A stretch of 18,949 bases of DNA from JAVXTH01 sp036642795 (GTDB lineage Bacteria; Bacillota_I; Bacilli_A; Erysipelotrichales; Erysipelotrichaceae): contig JAVXTH010000028.1 of assembly GCA_036642795.1 (NCBI GenBank), positions 1 to 18,949 of the forward strand. The letters run 5' to 3'. Shown here in pieces: positions 1 to 6,204 of this stretch; the stretch's first letter is position 1; each line of letters starts with the position of its first letter. Both the position numbers and the translations under genes were made by a program. The notes below the pieces were generated by a model that was not told where the DNA came from, did not search any database, and worked only from the letters and a program-made list of their open reading frames with translations.

Positions 1-1
1 G

Positions 2-76
2 GAGAAACACCAACTGAATAAAAACAATAAGGTGAACCAATTGATCAGTTCTCTGGCAAGTAGACAGATGAAATAA
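2..76 (+). CDS. Possible C-terminal tail of an upstream gene (partial)
   Basis: Reading from base 2, this frame stays open for 24 codons and stops at TAA 74-76. It ends in a polar stretch containing NQLISSLASRQMK. It is chosen over the other + frames because it is the longest (frame 1 stops at 19-21, frame 3 at 15-17) and because its stop lies 13 bases before a clear terminator hairpin. The gene begins outside the window, and the fragment is too short to name a family or be certain of the frame. Confidence 0.35.
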   Translation, partial: EKHQLNKNNKVNQLISSLASRQMK

Positions 77-89
77 ATAAAATAGTTTG

Positions 90-120
90 GATGACTTATC
101 TTGTGATAGGTCATCTTTTC
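90..120 (+). terminator. Rho-independent terminator after the upstream gene
   Basis: An 11-bp stem pairs GATGACTTATC (90-100) with GATAGGTCATC (105-115), with one G-U pair and a TTGT loop, followed by TTTTC. It separates the upstream gene from the Hint-like gene. Confidence 0.75.
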
Positions 121-184
121 TTATGCTACTGCATACCTCGCTTGTTTCTTCAATGGAACATTTTAAACATAAAAGGAATAAAGA

Positions 185-213
185 TTGCGGTTGTACTTAT
201 AATCCATTACAAT
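185..213 (+). promoter_or_regulatory. Candidate sigma-A promoter of the Hint-like gene
   Basis: TTGCGG (185-190) and TACAAT (208-213) are separated by 17 bases, and the start codon follows 31 bases later. A perfect TATAAT also lies at 198-203 but has no good -35 at the right distance. The ribosome binding site is GAAAGG (234-239), 5 bases before ATG 245. The rest of 121-244 shows nothing else recognisable. Confidence 0.5.
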
Positions 214-244
214 GAGTAGTAGCAGATTTTAATGAAAGGTACTT

Positions 245-718
245 ATGACAACAATACATTCAACAAGCAAATATTTATTAGGAAAAAATAGTAAGATTAC
301 AAAAGAAGATTGTAAGCAAATCTGCCTGAGTGATTTAAAAGTAGGCGATCGAATTCTTTGTAGAAATGGTGCTACGAGTGTTTTAGACATTTCAAAAGAA
401 TGGGTAAAAGAATTAGTATTTGTTTCCGCATTAGATATCGAACCGATTTTATGTAGTGAAGATTATCGTGTTTGTACTTATGCCTCGATCCCTGCCGCAA
501 AAGATTTAGAAATTGGGAATCATTTACTCGATATTGATTTCTCTCCCCATATGGTGGATGAAGTTAAAACATATGAATACATGGATGAAGCTTATAAAAT
601 TACTTTATTTCAAAATCATCTTTTCTATATAAATGGAGTTTTACTTGGAAATGAAAACATTGATATCATCGAAGAAGAAGAGGAAGAAAGCATCATTTAT
701 TGCTTTTGTGGAGAATAA
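245..718 (+). CDS. Stand-alone degenerate Hint/intein-fold protein
   Basis: This 157-residue protein has no signal peptide or membrane segment. Its landmarks follow the order of a Hint (hedgehog/intein) domain. An opening LLG segment (11-13) is followed by DLKVGDRIL (30-38), then SEDYRV (71-76), which sits where inteins have T-x-x-H. A second 'L.vGd'-like turn, DLEIGNHLLDID (87-98), follows, then the closing block AYKITLFQNHLFYINGVLLGN (116-136; the last residues correspond to the usual G-[VI]-x-x-H-N). The catalytic positions look lost: the expected N-terminal Cys is Tyr10 or Lys9, the block B His is Tyr74, and the penultimate His is Gly135. Only the terminal Asn136 remains. A 21-residue tail follows, with six consecutive Glu and a CFC near the end. 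It has its own promoter and precedes galE. Splicing or autoprocessing is unlikely; a binding or scaffold role is speculation. The fold call rests on motif reading by eye. Confidence 0.6.
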   Translation: MTTIHSTSKYLLGKNSKITKEDCKQICLSDLKVGDRILCRNGATSVLDISKEWVKELVFVSALDIEPILCSEDYRVCTYASIPAAKDLEIGNHLLDIDFSPHMVDEVKTYEYMDEAYKITLFQNHLFYINGVLLGNENIDIIEEEEEESIIYCFCGE

Positions 719-739
719 GAAGTATTCGCCCTTTTTTTT
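710..739 (+). terminator. Weak terminator overlapping the Hint-like gene stop
   Basis: GGAGAAT (710-716) can pair with ATTCGCC (724-730) with one internal mismatch, and a run of eight T follows (732-739). The stem includes the stop codon. It is short and interrupted, so it may be leaky, and it shares bases with the proposed galE -35. Confidence 0.35.
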
Positions 740-754
740 AGATTGTTGTATAAT
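725..754 (+). promoter_or_regulatory. Candidate promoter of galE
   Basis: A perfect TATAAT lies at 749-754. The best -35 is a poor TTCGCC at 725-730, 18 bases upstream. The transcript would start near 761, and the ribosome binding site GGAGGA (774-779) sits 8 bases before ATG 788. Confidence 0.5.
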
Positions 755-787
755 GTTTAAAGGTATCACAAATGGAGGATATTTCTT

Positions 788-1792
788 ATGAAAATATTAG
801 TATGTGGTGGAATTGGATTTATTGGAAGTCATACATGTGTTGAATTATTAGCTGCTGGCAATGAAGTTGTCATTGTTGATAATTTATACAATTCAAAAAT
901 TGAAGTCGTTGAGAAAATAAAAAAAATAAGTGGCAAAGATATCGTATTTTATGAAGGAGATGTCTGTGATGAGAAAATCATGGACAAAATTTTCACAGAA
1001 CATAAAATTGATGCGGCAATTCATTTTGCTGGCTATAAAGCAGTCGGAGAATCCGTTAAGAAACCTTTGATGTATTATGAAAACAATTTAATTAGTACCT
1101 TTGTTTTATGTAAAACAATGGCTAAACATGATTGTTTTAATTTAGTCTTTTCATCAAGTGCAACCGTTTATGGAAATCCGTTAAGTGTTCCCATTCGTGA
1201 AGATTTTCCTTTAGGGCCAACAACAAATCCTTATGGGACAACTAAATTAATGATTGAACAAATTTTAAATGATTTACATACAGCTGATGATCGTTGGAAT
1301 ATTGCTTTACTTCGTTATTTCAATCCGATTGGAGCCCACGCAAGTGGTTTAATTGGGGAAAGCCCAAATGGGATTCCTAATAACTTAATGCCTTATATTT
1401 GCCAAGTTGCGAATCATCAACTCGACCATTTAAATGTATTTGGAAATGATTACGATACCATTGATGGTACCGGAGTTCGCGATTACATCCATGTAGTTGA
1501 TTTAGCTAAGGGGCATGTTTGTGCTTTAAATAAACTAGCAAAACAACATATTGGAATTGATGCTTATAATCTTGGAACCGGAATTGGTTATAGTGTCTTA
1601 CAAATTGTCGCTGCTTTTAATTCAGCGAACCAGATGAATTTACCTTATGTGATTGGTCCACGCCGCGATGGGGATATCGCAGCCTGTTATGCCGATACGA
1701 CAAAAGCATATAAAGAACTAAACTGGAAAGCAGAAAAGAACATCGAGCAGATGTGTAAAGATTCATGGAATTATTTAGTTACCTGTAAATAA
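788..1792 (+). CDS. galE: UDP-glucose 4-epimerase
   Basis: GalE interconverts UDP-glucose and UDP-galactose in the cytoplasm using tightly bound NAD, as an extended short-chain dehydrogenase. The 334 residues match the family's usual length. The N-terminal Rossmann glycine motif is GGIGFIGS (7-14). The SSSATVYG segment (122-129) supplies the Ser/Thr of the active site. The catalytic pair is Tyr149 and Lys153 in NPYGTTK. The conserved substrate-binding stretch around GESPNGIPNNLMPYI (190-204) and the later GTGVRDYIHV segment are intact. The glycine motif has Ile-Gly-Phe where GGAGYIGS is usual, a mild change. The next gene starts 22 bases downstream with its own strong ribosome binding site, so the two are probably cotranscribed. 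A likely job is supplying galactose units for the surface polysaccharide handled by that neighbour, though a Leloir catabolic role cannot be excluded. Confidence 0.95.
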   Translation: MKILVCGGIGFIGSHTCVELLAAGNEVVIVDNLYNSKIEVVEKIKKISGKDIVFYEGDVCDEKIMDKIFTEHKIDAAIHFAGYKAVGESVKKPLMYYENNLISTFVLCKTMAKHDCFNLVFSSSATVYGNPLSVPIREDFPLGPTTNPYGTTKLMIEQILNDLHTADDRWNIALLRYFNPIGAHASGLIGESPNGIPNNLMPYICQVANHQLDHLNVFGNDYDTIDGTGVRDYIHVVDLAKGHVCALNKLAKQHIGIDAYNLGTGIGYSVLQIVAAFNSANQMNLPYVIGPRRDGDIAACYADTTKAYKELNWKAEKNIEQMCKDSWNYLVTCK

Positions 1793-1814
1793 GTTAACTT
1801 AAGGGGAGATAGTA

Positions 1815-3512
1815 ATGGATAAGTTAATGTCACGATTGTATTTTAAATTATTCTTTATCTTTTTTGTATTCACGAATACATTAAGTCTAGGATATTTTAA
1901 GATTGAAACCAATCCACTTGTTTATCTTGTTATGATATGGTCGATTCTTTTATTTGGCTATGAAATCTATTCAAAGAAAATGGAATTCAAACGCTATAAT
2001 ATTCTTTTACTGATACTATATGCTTCACTTTTATTATTTGCTACCTATTTAAATAAAACCTATAGCAACATGAATTCTTATATAATGTGTTTTACTCAAT
2101 TCATTATCTTTATCTTTATCTTTTCTAATCCAAAGCATATGACGTTAGATGATATCAAACATGAAATAAGAATCATCATTCCTTTTTCAAGTGTTTTAGT
2201 TTTTATTGGTGGTGTGCTTTCCTTATTCATGTTTCTATTTAATCTTTCATTAACAAACAATGGTGCTTATTTAGGTTTAGTGGGATCGCGTTTATTCGGA
2301 GTTTATTTTAATTGTAATCCAGCAAGTATCTTAGCTTGTATGATGATTGTATTTGCCTTTATTGCGATTCGCAATAAATATAAATATCGTTTCTTTTATA
2401 TTCTTAACATCATTATTCAAACCTTGTATATCATCTTAACCGGATGTCGTGTATCTTTACTTATCTTAGCATTGATTATCTTTGGGGCTATGTATTATAA
2501 AGTATTCAAAGATCGAAAATATTCTAAGTTTCGTCAAATTGCGCTTGCCTTTGTAACCTGTATCTTGGTTTTATTTGGAAGTGGCATTACCCAAAAAGCT
2601 TTATTAGTTATTCCCCAAGTACAAGGTTTAGTTATTGAAAAAGGTGAACGTTTTCAATTTGAGAAAATGATTGAAATCGCTTCTTTAATCAAAGAAGGAA
2701 AAAGTGAAAACATCCATAAAATAATTGTTTTAGTCGATGATATATCAAGTGGTCGAGTAGAGTTATTACATACCTCTTATCAAGTGTGGAAACAATCCCC
2801 AATCTTTGGGATTGGCGCAAATAATTTTAGAAGAATGGGTATGATGATCGATCCTGGCGCAAGTGTTATTCAAGCACCACAAGTCGTCCATGCTCATAAT
2901 TTATTTGTGGAAGCACTACTAACGAGCGGTGTCTTTGGTTTATGTATTATGCTTGTTTTTGCCTTTAAGAGTTTCATAATGATTTGGAATACTTTAAAGA
3001 AATATGCGCATCACGCTTCTTATTTCATTGTACTGATGATGAGCTTACTTGTGTTAAGTGAGTTTATCGCAGGTATGTTTGATTATGGTGTGTTCTATGT
3101 TTATAGTTTATCATCCACCATCGCTTGGTGTTTTCTAGGTTACTTATATTGGTTTAATGATCATCAAGTAGTTCAATTAGTTAATAGTTCCTCGGCTTAT
3201 GAATTCATTAATTACCACTTATGTAATGTGAATGTTCAAAGAAAAGACAAGGAAGTATTAAAAAAAGTAAAACTAGATGAAATCTCAAGAGAGATTCAAG
3301 GTGAATATTTCATTATAAAAATACGAATTCAATATTTATACGAACAAAGTGTCGCAAGTTTTATCTATGATGGATCATTTAAAATAATAGATCAAGTTAT
3401 AATCGAAGATGAAATGTTTGATACAAAAAGAATGCAAGAAGAACTCTATGATATGGTTCAACATGATATTAAGCATCTAATGAATGATGTGGATGAGCGA
3501 GAAAGTTTTTAA
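1815..3512 (+). CDS. O-antigen ligase / Wzy-like polysaccharide membrane protein
   Basis: This 565-residue polytopic membrane protein has about ten to twelve hydrophobic segments (for example near 10-28, 33-52, 61-79, 119-144, 159-185, 193-228, 241-258, 372-392 and 402-448). Before the last segments lies the family signature of O-antigen ligases and polymerases: a FGIGANNF stretch, then H359-A-H361-N362 followed by LFVEALLTSGVFG. Such proteins join or polymerise lipid-linked sugar chains on the outer face of the membrane. In a Gram-positive the product would be a capsular, teichoic-like or wall-linked polysaccharide. About 115 residues after the last membrane segment form a charged soluble domain (about 450-565) unusual for simple Wzy proteins. 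The AAGGGGAG ribosome binding site (1800-1807) sets the start. Whether it acts as polymerase or ligase, and on which polymer, cannot be read from the sequence. Confidence 0.75.
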   Translation: MDKLMSRLYFKLFFIFFVFTNTLSLGYFKIETNPLVYLVMIWSILLFGYEIYSKKMEFKRYNILLLILYASLLLFATYLNKTYSNMNSYIMCFTQFIIFIFIFSNPKHMTLDDIKHEIRIIIPFSSVLVFIGGVLSLFMFLFNLSLTNNGAYLGLVGSRLFGVYFNCNPASILACMMIVFAFIAIRNKYKYRFFYILNIIIQTLYIILTGCRVSLLILALIIFGAMYYKVFKDRKYSKFRQIALAFVTCILVLFGSGITQKALLVIPQVQGLVIEKGERFQFEKMIEIASLIKEGKSENIHKIIVLVDDISSGRVELLHTSYQVWKQSPIFGIGANNFRRMGMMIDPGASVIQAPQVVHAHNLFVEALLTSGVFGLCIMLVFAFKSFIMIWNTLKKYAHHASYFIVLMMSLLVLSEFIAGMFDYGVFYVYSLSSTIAWCFLGYLYWFNDHQVVQLVNSSSAYEFINYHLCNVNVQRKDKEVLKKVKLDEISREIQGEYFIIKIRIQYLYEQSVASFIYDGSFKIIDQVIIEDEMFDTKRMQEELYDMVQHDIKHLMNDVDERESF

Positions 3513-3522
3513 ATAAGAAAGT

Positions 3523-3549
3523 AAGGATGCACGTTAGTCGCATCCTTTT
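3523..3549 (+). terminator. Terminator of the galE-Wzy unit
   Basis: AAGGATGC (3523-3530) pairs perfectly with GCATCCTT (3540-3547) around a 9-base loop, followed by a short T tract. It lies 11 bases after the stop of the Wzy-like gene. Confidence 0.7.
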
Positions 3550-3564
3550 AGTTGTGTGAAGGCA

Positions 3565-3573
3565 TGACATAAT
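3565..3573 (+). promoter_or_regulatory. Extended -10 promoter of the STAS-comF operon
   Basis: TGACATAAT is an extended -10 (TG, one base, CATAAT). No good -35 is seen; the spaced position falls in the terminator's T tract. The ribosome binding site AAGGGG (3581-3586) is 8 bases before ATG 3595. No motif specific to competence regulation was recognised, although such boxes can be subtle. Confidence 0.45.
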
Positions 3574-3594
3574 ACTTGAAAAGGGGTAATTAAA

Positions 3595-3954
3595 ATGGGA
3601 TTCAAGTTAGTTAGAATAACCGAGGAAAGAGTTAAGTTTACGATTAGAAAAGAGTTAGATGAGGAAACGATTCTTTATATTAATCAGTTTATTTTTCGTA
3701 ATCTAGAAATATTAGAAAAAGTAACCATTGATATGAAACAAGTGAAATCAATTGGTATGCCAGGTTATCGTTTTCTTAAGACAAATTGTGAATTATTAGA
3801 ATATAGTAATATTGGCTTTCGTTTAATCAATTTATCATCTAGAACTAGAACTTATATAAAAAACTGGGAATTAAGTGGTTTAATAGGTATCCGTGGCAAA
3901 GGGGTTATATTAGACTGTGTCACGAGCAGAGAAAAAAAAGAAACAATCGATTAG
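3595..3954 (+). CDS. STAS-like domain protein
   Basis: This 119-residue soluble protein has the pattern of a STAS (anti-sigma-factor antagonist) domain. An initial beta strand is followed by VTIDMKQVKSIGMPGYRFL, with the 'Asp then hydrophobic strand then small-residue turn' shape. GFRLINLSSRTRTYIKNWELSGLIGI then resembles the closing strand and helix of SpoIIAA-type proteins. Known members regulate sigma factors or stressosomes through phosphorylation of a Ser in a D-S-S-G turn. Here that turn reads G-M-P-G, so the phosphoacceptor is missing. It opens the comFA-comFC transcription unit, with 44 bases to the comFA ATG and no terminator between, which hints at a regulatory or accessory link to competence. 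The family call is tentative, made by eye from hydrophobic pattern and a few residues. Confidence 0.45.
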   Translation: MGFKLVRITEERVKFTIRKELDEETILYINQFIFRNLEILEKVTIDMKQVKSIGMPGYRFLKTNCELLEYSNIGFRLINLSSRTRTYIKNWELSGLIGIRGKGVILDCVTSREKKETID

Positions 3955-3998
3955 GAGTTCTTTGAAATTGCGCATATCTAGTAGTAGGGGGAATGGCG

Positions 3999-5165
3999 AT
4001 GCGCTGTGAGCGGTGTGGAAACACGGACGATGCTTACTTTTATAAAGATCGAGGAACATGGTATTGTCGTAAGTGTGTTAATTTTGGTAGGCTGAATGTT
4101 GGCGAACAAATAGTAAAAAAGGAATACGCTGTTCATAAACATCGCTGTACCTATCAGTTAAAATATCCACTAACAAAAGAACAAATACGTTGTAGTAAAG
4201 AAATTGCGTTGTATTTAAAGGCAAAACAAGATGTGTTAGTTTATGCCGTATGTGGTTCTGGTAAGACAGAAATTGTAATGGATAGCATCAAGCATTATTT
4301 AAACGCAGGCAAAAAAGTCGGCTTTGCGATCTCCCGTAGACAAGTTGTATTAGAAATTTGTGACAGGATGAAGGCAGCCTTTACATCACTTAAGGTAATT
4401 GCGGTTTGTGAAGGCTATACCGATATAGTAGATGGTGATTTAATTGTCTGTACGATGCATCAACTCTATCGTTATCATCAAAGCTTTGATTTGTTAATTA
4501 TGGATGAGGTAGATGCCTTTCCTTATAAACATAATGAAGTCTTAGAACATATTGCGATGAATGCTTGCATTGGCAATATTATTTATTTAAGTGCGACACC
4601 AGATGAAGCACTACTGCGAAAAGTTTCAAACGATGAAATCAAAATGGTAGAGTTATTTATTCGTCCGCATGCCCACCCATTAGTTGAACCAACAATTATT
4701 TGTACCTATCCGCTTTTTCAATATTATTATTTAATCCAGTTTCTAATCCGAAAAGTAAAATGTAAAATACCGGTTCTTGTCTTTGTGCCAACCATTGATC
4801 TTGCGAATCAATTAGCTTTAGTTTTTAAATGGTTGTTTCATGCTCATAGTTTTACTTCAAAAACAAAAGACAAAGAAGGCGTTATACAGAAATTTCGTGA
4901 TTATGAATATCAAGTATTGTTTACGACGACGATATTAGAGCGAGGGATTACCATCAATGGAATTCATATTGTAATCTTACAAAGTGATCATAGCGTATTT
5001 GATGAAGCAAGTTTAATTCAAATGATTGGACGAGTGGGAAGAAGTGTGGAGGAACCAAGTGGGGAAGGTTTATTCTTATGTACAAAGAAGAGCTTTTCGA
5101 TTCAACGTGCTCAAGCTGCCTTAAGGAAAATGAATGCATCCCAAGGTTTTCAACATGAAAAGTGA
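3999..5165 (+). CDS. comFA: ComFA, late-competence DNA-uptake helicase/ATPase
   Basis: ComFA is a membrane-associated DEAD-box-like ATPase that helps pull single-stranded DNA into the cell during transformation. The N-terminal zinc site is two CxxC pairs (Cys3/Cys6 and Cys23/Cys26). The Walker A is CGSGKTE (Lys89), the Walker B is MDEVDAF, and the motor motifs YLSATP, ILERGITING and QMIGRVGRS follow. Length is about 388 residues, slightly short for the family. An ATG lies six bases upstream at 3993, but the AGGGGG ribosome binding site (3986-3991) is only one base from it and seven from ATG 3999, so 3999 is preferred. The stop overlaps the comFC start, as usual for this pair. Whether the organism is naturally competent is not shown here, since other com genes lie elsewhere. 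Confidence 0.92.
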   Translation: MRCERCGNTDDAYFYKDRGTWYCRKCVNFGRLNVGEQIVKKEYAVHKHRCTYQLKYPLTKEQIRCSKEIALYLKAKQDVLVYAVCGSGKTEIVMDSIKHYLNAGKKVGFAISRRQVVLEICDRMKAAFTSLKVIAVCEGYTDIVDGDLIVCTMHQLYRYHQSFDLLIMDEVDAFPYKHNEVLEHIAMNACIGNIIYLSATPDEALLRKVSNDEIKMVELFIRPHAHPLVEPTIICTYPLFQYYYLIQFLIRKVKCKIPVLVFVPTIDLANQLALVFKWLFHAHSFTSKTKDKEGVIQKFRDYEYQVLFTTTILERGITINGIHIVILQSDHSVFDEASLIQMIGRVGRSVEEPSGEGLFLCTKKSFSIQRAQAALRKMNASQGFQHEK

Positions 5166-5859
5166 GCGCTGTCTTGTATGTATGGGCGATGTTGATCAAG
5201 GAATGGATCTTGTCGGGTGGCTGAAAGGCGATGATATTATTTGTGGAAAATGTCGCAAAGCATTTGAGCGCATTGATGTTCACACCAACCTTGAAAACAT
5301 ACCTTGTCATATTCTTTATACTTATAATGATGAACTGGAAGATGATCTATATCGATTTAAGGAAAACCGTGACATTGCCCTAGCACCGATTTTCTTTCAT
5401 CTCGATGTGGAAAGAATCAACAAACGCTATCGTGGCTTTCAAATTGTGATTATGCCATCCAATCAAGAAAAGATTGCCATGCGTAGTTTTCATCATATGA
5501 GTGAAATGTTGAAAGCAATCAAACTTCCAATATTAGATCCATTTTATAAAACAAAGGTACATAAACAATCACTTCAAACTTTTTTAAACCGTAAAAATAT
5601 TCAAAAGATAATGAAAATAAAACCAGGGTTTACGTTTCCTGAAGCCCCACTTTTAATTATCGATGATGTGATAACAACGTCAGCTACTATGAAATGGGCT
5701 TGTCATCTATTAGAAGGACATGGCTATCCCATTGAAATACTAGCCTTGAGTGCAAATCCATTATTCTTAGAAAAAGCGAAAAAAAGGAAGCTAGTTGAAT
5801 CGATAATTGCTTTTAAAAATAGAAGTGATTATAATAGAAAGCATAAGAAAGGCTGGTAA
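5155..5859 (+). CDS. comFC: ComFC, phosphoribosyltransferase-like competence protein
   Basis: ComFC/GntX-family proteins combine an N-terminal zinc site with a phosphoribosyltransferase fold. They work with ComFA in DNA uptake; any enzymatic reaction is unresolved in the family. Two CxxC pairs are visible (CLVC at 6-9, CGKC at 30-33). The PRPP-binding loop is IIDDVITTSAT (168-178). The usual R-G-F-N-Q segment is altered to R-S-F-H-H, and a downstream QSLQTFLNRKN stretch matches the family's conserved Q-x-x-L-x-R-K region. ATG 5155 (234 residues) is preferred: it overlaps comFA by 11 bases and has AAGG (5143-5146) eight bases upstream. An in-frame ATG at 5134 with AAGGAA upstream (7 residues longer) is the alternative. 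Confidence 0.88.
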   Translation: MKSERCLVCMGDVDQGMDLVGWLKGDDIICGKCRKAFERIDVHTNLENIPCHILYTYNDELEDDLYRFKENRDIALAPIFFHLDVERINKRYRGFQIVIMPSNQEKIAMRSFHHMSEMLKAIKLPILDPFYKTKVHKQSLQTFLNRKNIQKIMKIKPGFTFPEAPLLIIDDVITTSATMKWACHLLEGHGYPIEILALSANPLFLEKAKKRKLVESIIAFKNRSDYNRKHKKGW

Positions 5860-5864
5860 AAACA

Positions 5865-6062
5865 ATGCAAGGAAAAATTAAGATGTTTAACCAAGGAAAA
5901 GGGTTTGGGTTTATCACATTAGAAGATGAACGTGAAGTATTCTTTCATTATTCAGAGTTAATGATGGAAGGCTTTAAAACAATTGAACCTGAAACGTTAG
6001 TTGAATTTGATATGGTTGAAAGTGAGCGTGGAATACAAGCGCATAATATTGTTAAGCTATAA
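5865..6062 (+). CDS. Cold-shock-domain RNA-binding protein
   Basis: A 65-residue single cold-shock domain, a small five-strand beta barrel that binds single-stranded nucleic acid and can act as an RNA chaperone. RNP1 is KGFGFI (12-17) and RNP2 is VFFHYS (25-30). The conserved Trp of the usual K-W-F-N start is replaced by Met7 (KMFN), and the charged middle FDMVESERG is normal for the family. It begins 5 bases after comFC stops, with only a distant AAAGG (5848-5852) as ribosome binding site, so translation may be coupled. It closes the comF transcription unit. In many Bacilli the gene hpf sits between comFC and secA; here this protein occupies that place. Its exact role (cold, growth phase or competence) is not visible. 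Confidence 0.9.
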   Translation: MQGKIKMFNQGKGFGFITLEDEREVFFHYSELMMEGFKTIEPETLVEFDMVESERGIQAHNIVKL

Positions 6063-6071
6063 ATATAAAGT

Positions 6072-6100
6072 AAGAAAGAACTTGTTTTCTTTCTTTTTTT
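6072..6100 (+). terminator. Terminator of the comF operon
   Basis: AAGAAAGAA (6072-6080) pairs with TTCTTTCTT (6087-6095) around a 6-base loop and runs into a continuous T tract. It lies 10 bases after the cold-shock gene stop. Confidence 0.75.
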
Positions 6101-6131
6101 AATTGAATGCAAGGCAATTGAATGGTTAGTG

Positions 6132-6160
6132 TTTTAATAAAAGCAGCAGTATGTTATAAT
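6132..6160 (+). promoter_or_regulatory. secA promoter (extended -10)
   Basis: TATAAT (6155-6160) is preceded by TG and one base (TGTTATAAT), giving an extended -10. The base-paired -35 position (6132-6137, TTTTAA) is weak. The leader is about 38 bases with a strong GGAGG (6193-6197) seven bases before ATG 6205. Confidence 0.7.
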
Positions 6161-6204
6161 CAAAAGTGCGATAAAATAAAAAGAAATTACTTGGAGGATG
6201 AAAT

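Noticed and set aside
121..244. Leader before the Hint-like gene as a riboswitch or small RNA
   Set aside because: No long stem, no conserved riboswitch motif and no terminator/anti-terminator pair could be seen; a simple promoter and short leader explain it.
1791..1800. Perfect palindrome AAGTTAACTT between galE and the Wzy-like gene
   Set aside because: It is a 10-base AT-rich palindrome over the stop codon with no loop, no T tract and no second copy seen, so there is not enough to call an operator or terminator.
4954..5310. Minus-strand open frame of 118 codons opposite comFA/comFC
   Set aside because: It lies wholly opposite two well-supported genes, has no family motif, and is explained by reverse-frame composition. 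The same holds for the other minus-strand frames at 8201, 8666, 9111, 10149, 13742, 13946, 16218, 16509 and 17490.
6101..6124. Direct repeat AATTGAATG before secA
   Set aside because: Two nine-base copies 15 bases apart in AT-rich DNA, with no further copies, are not distinguishable from chance.
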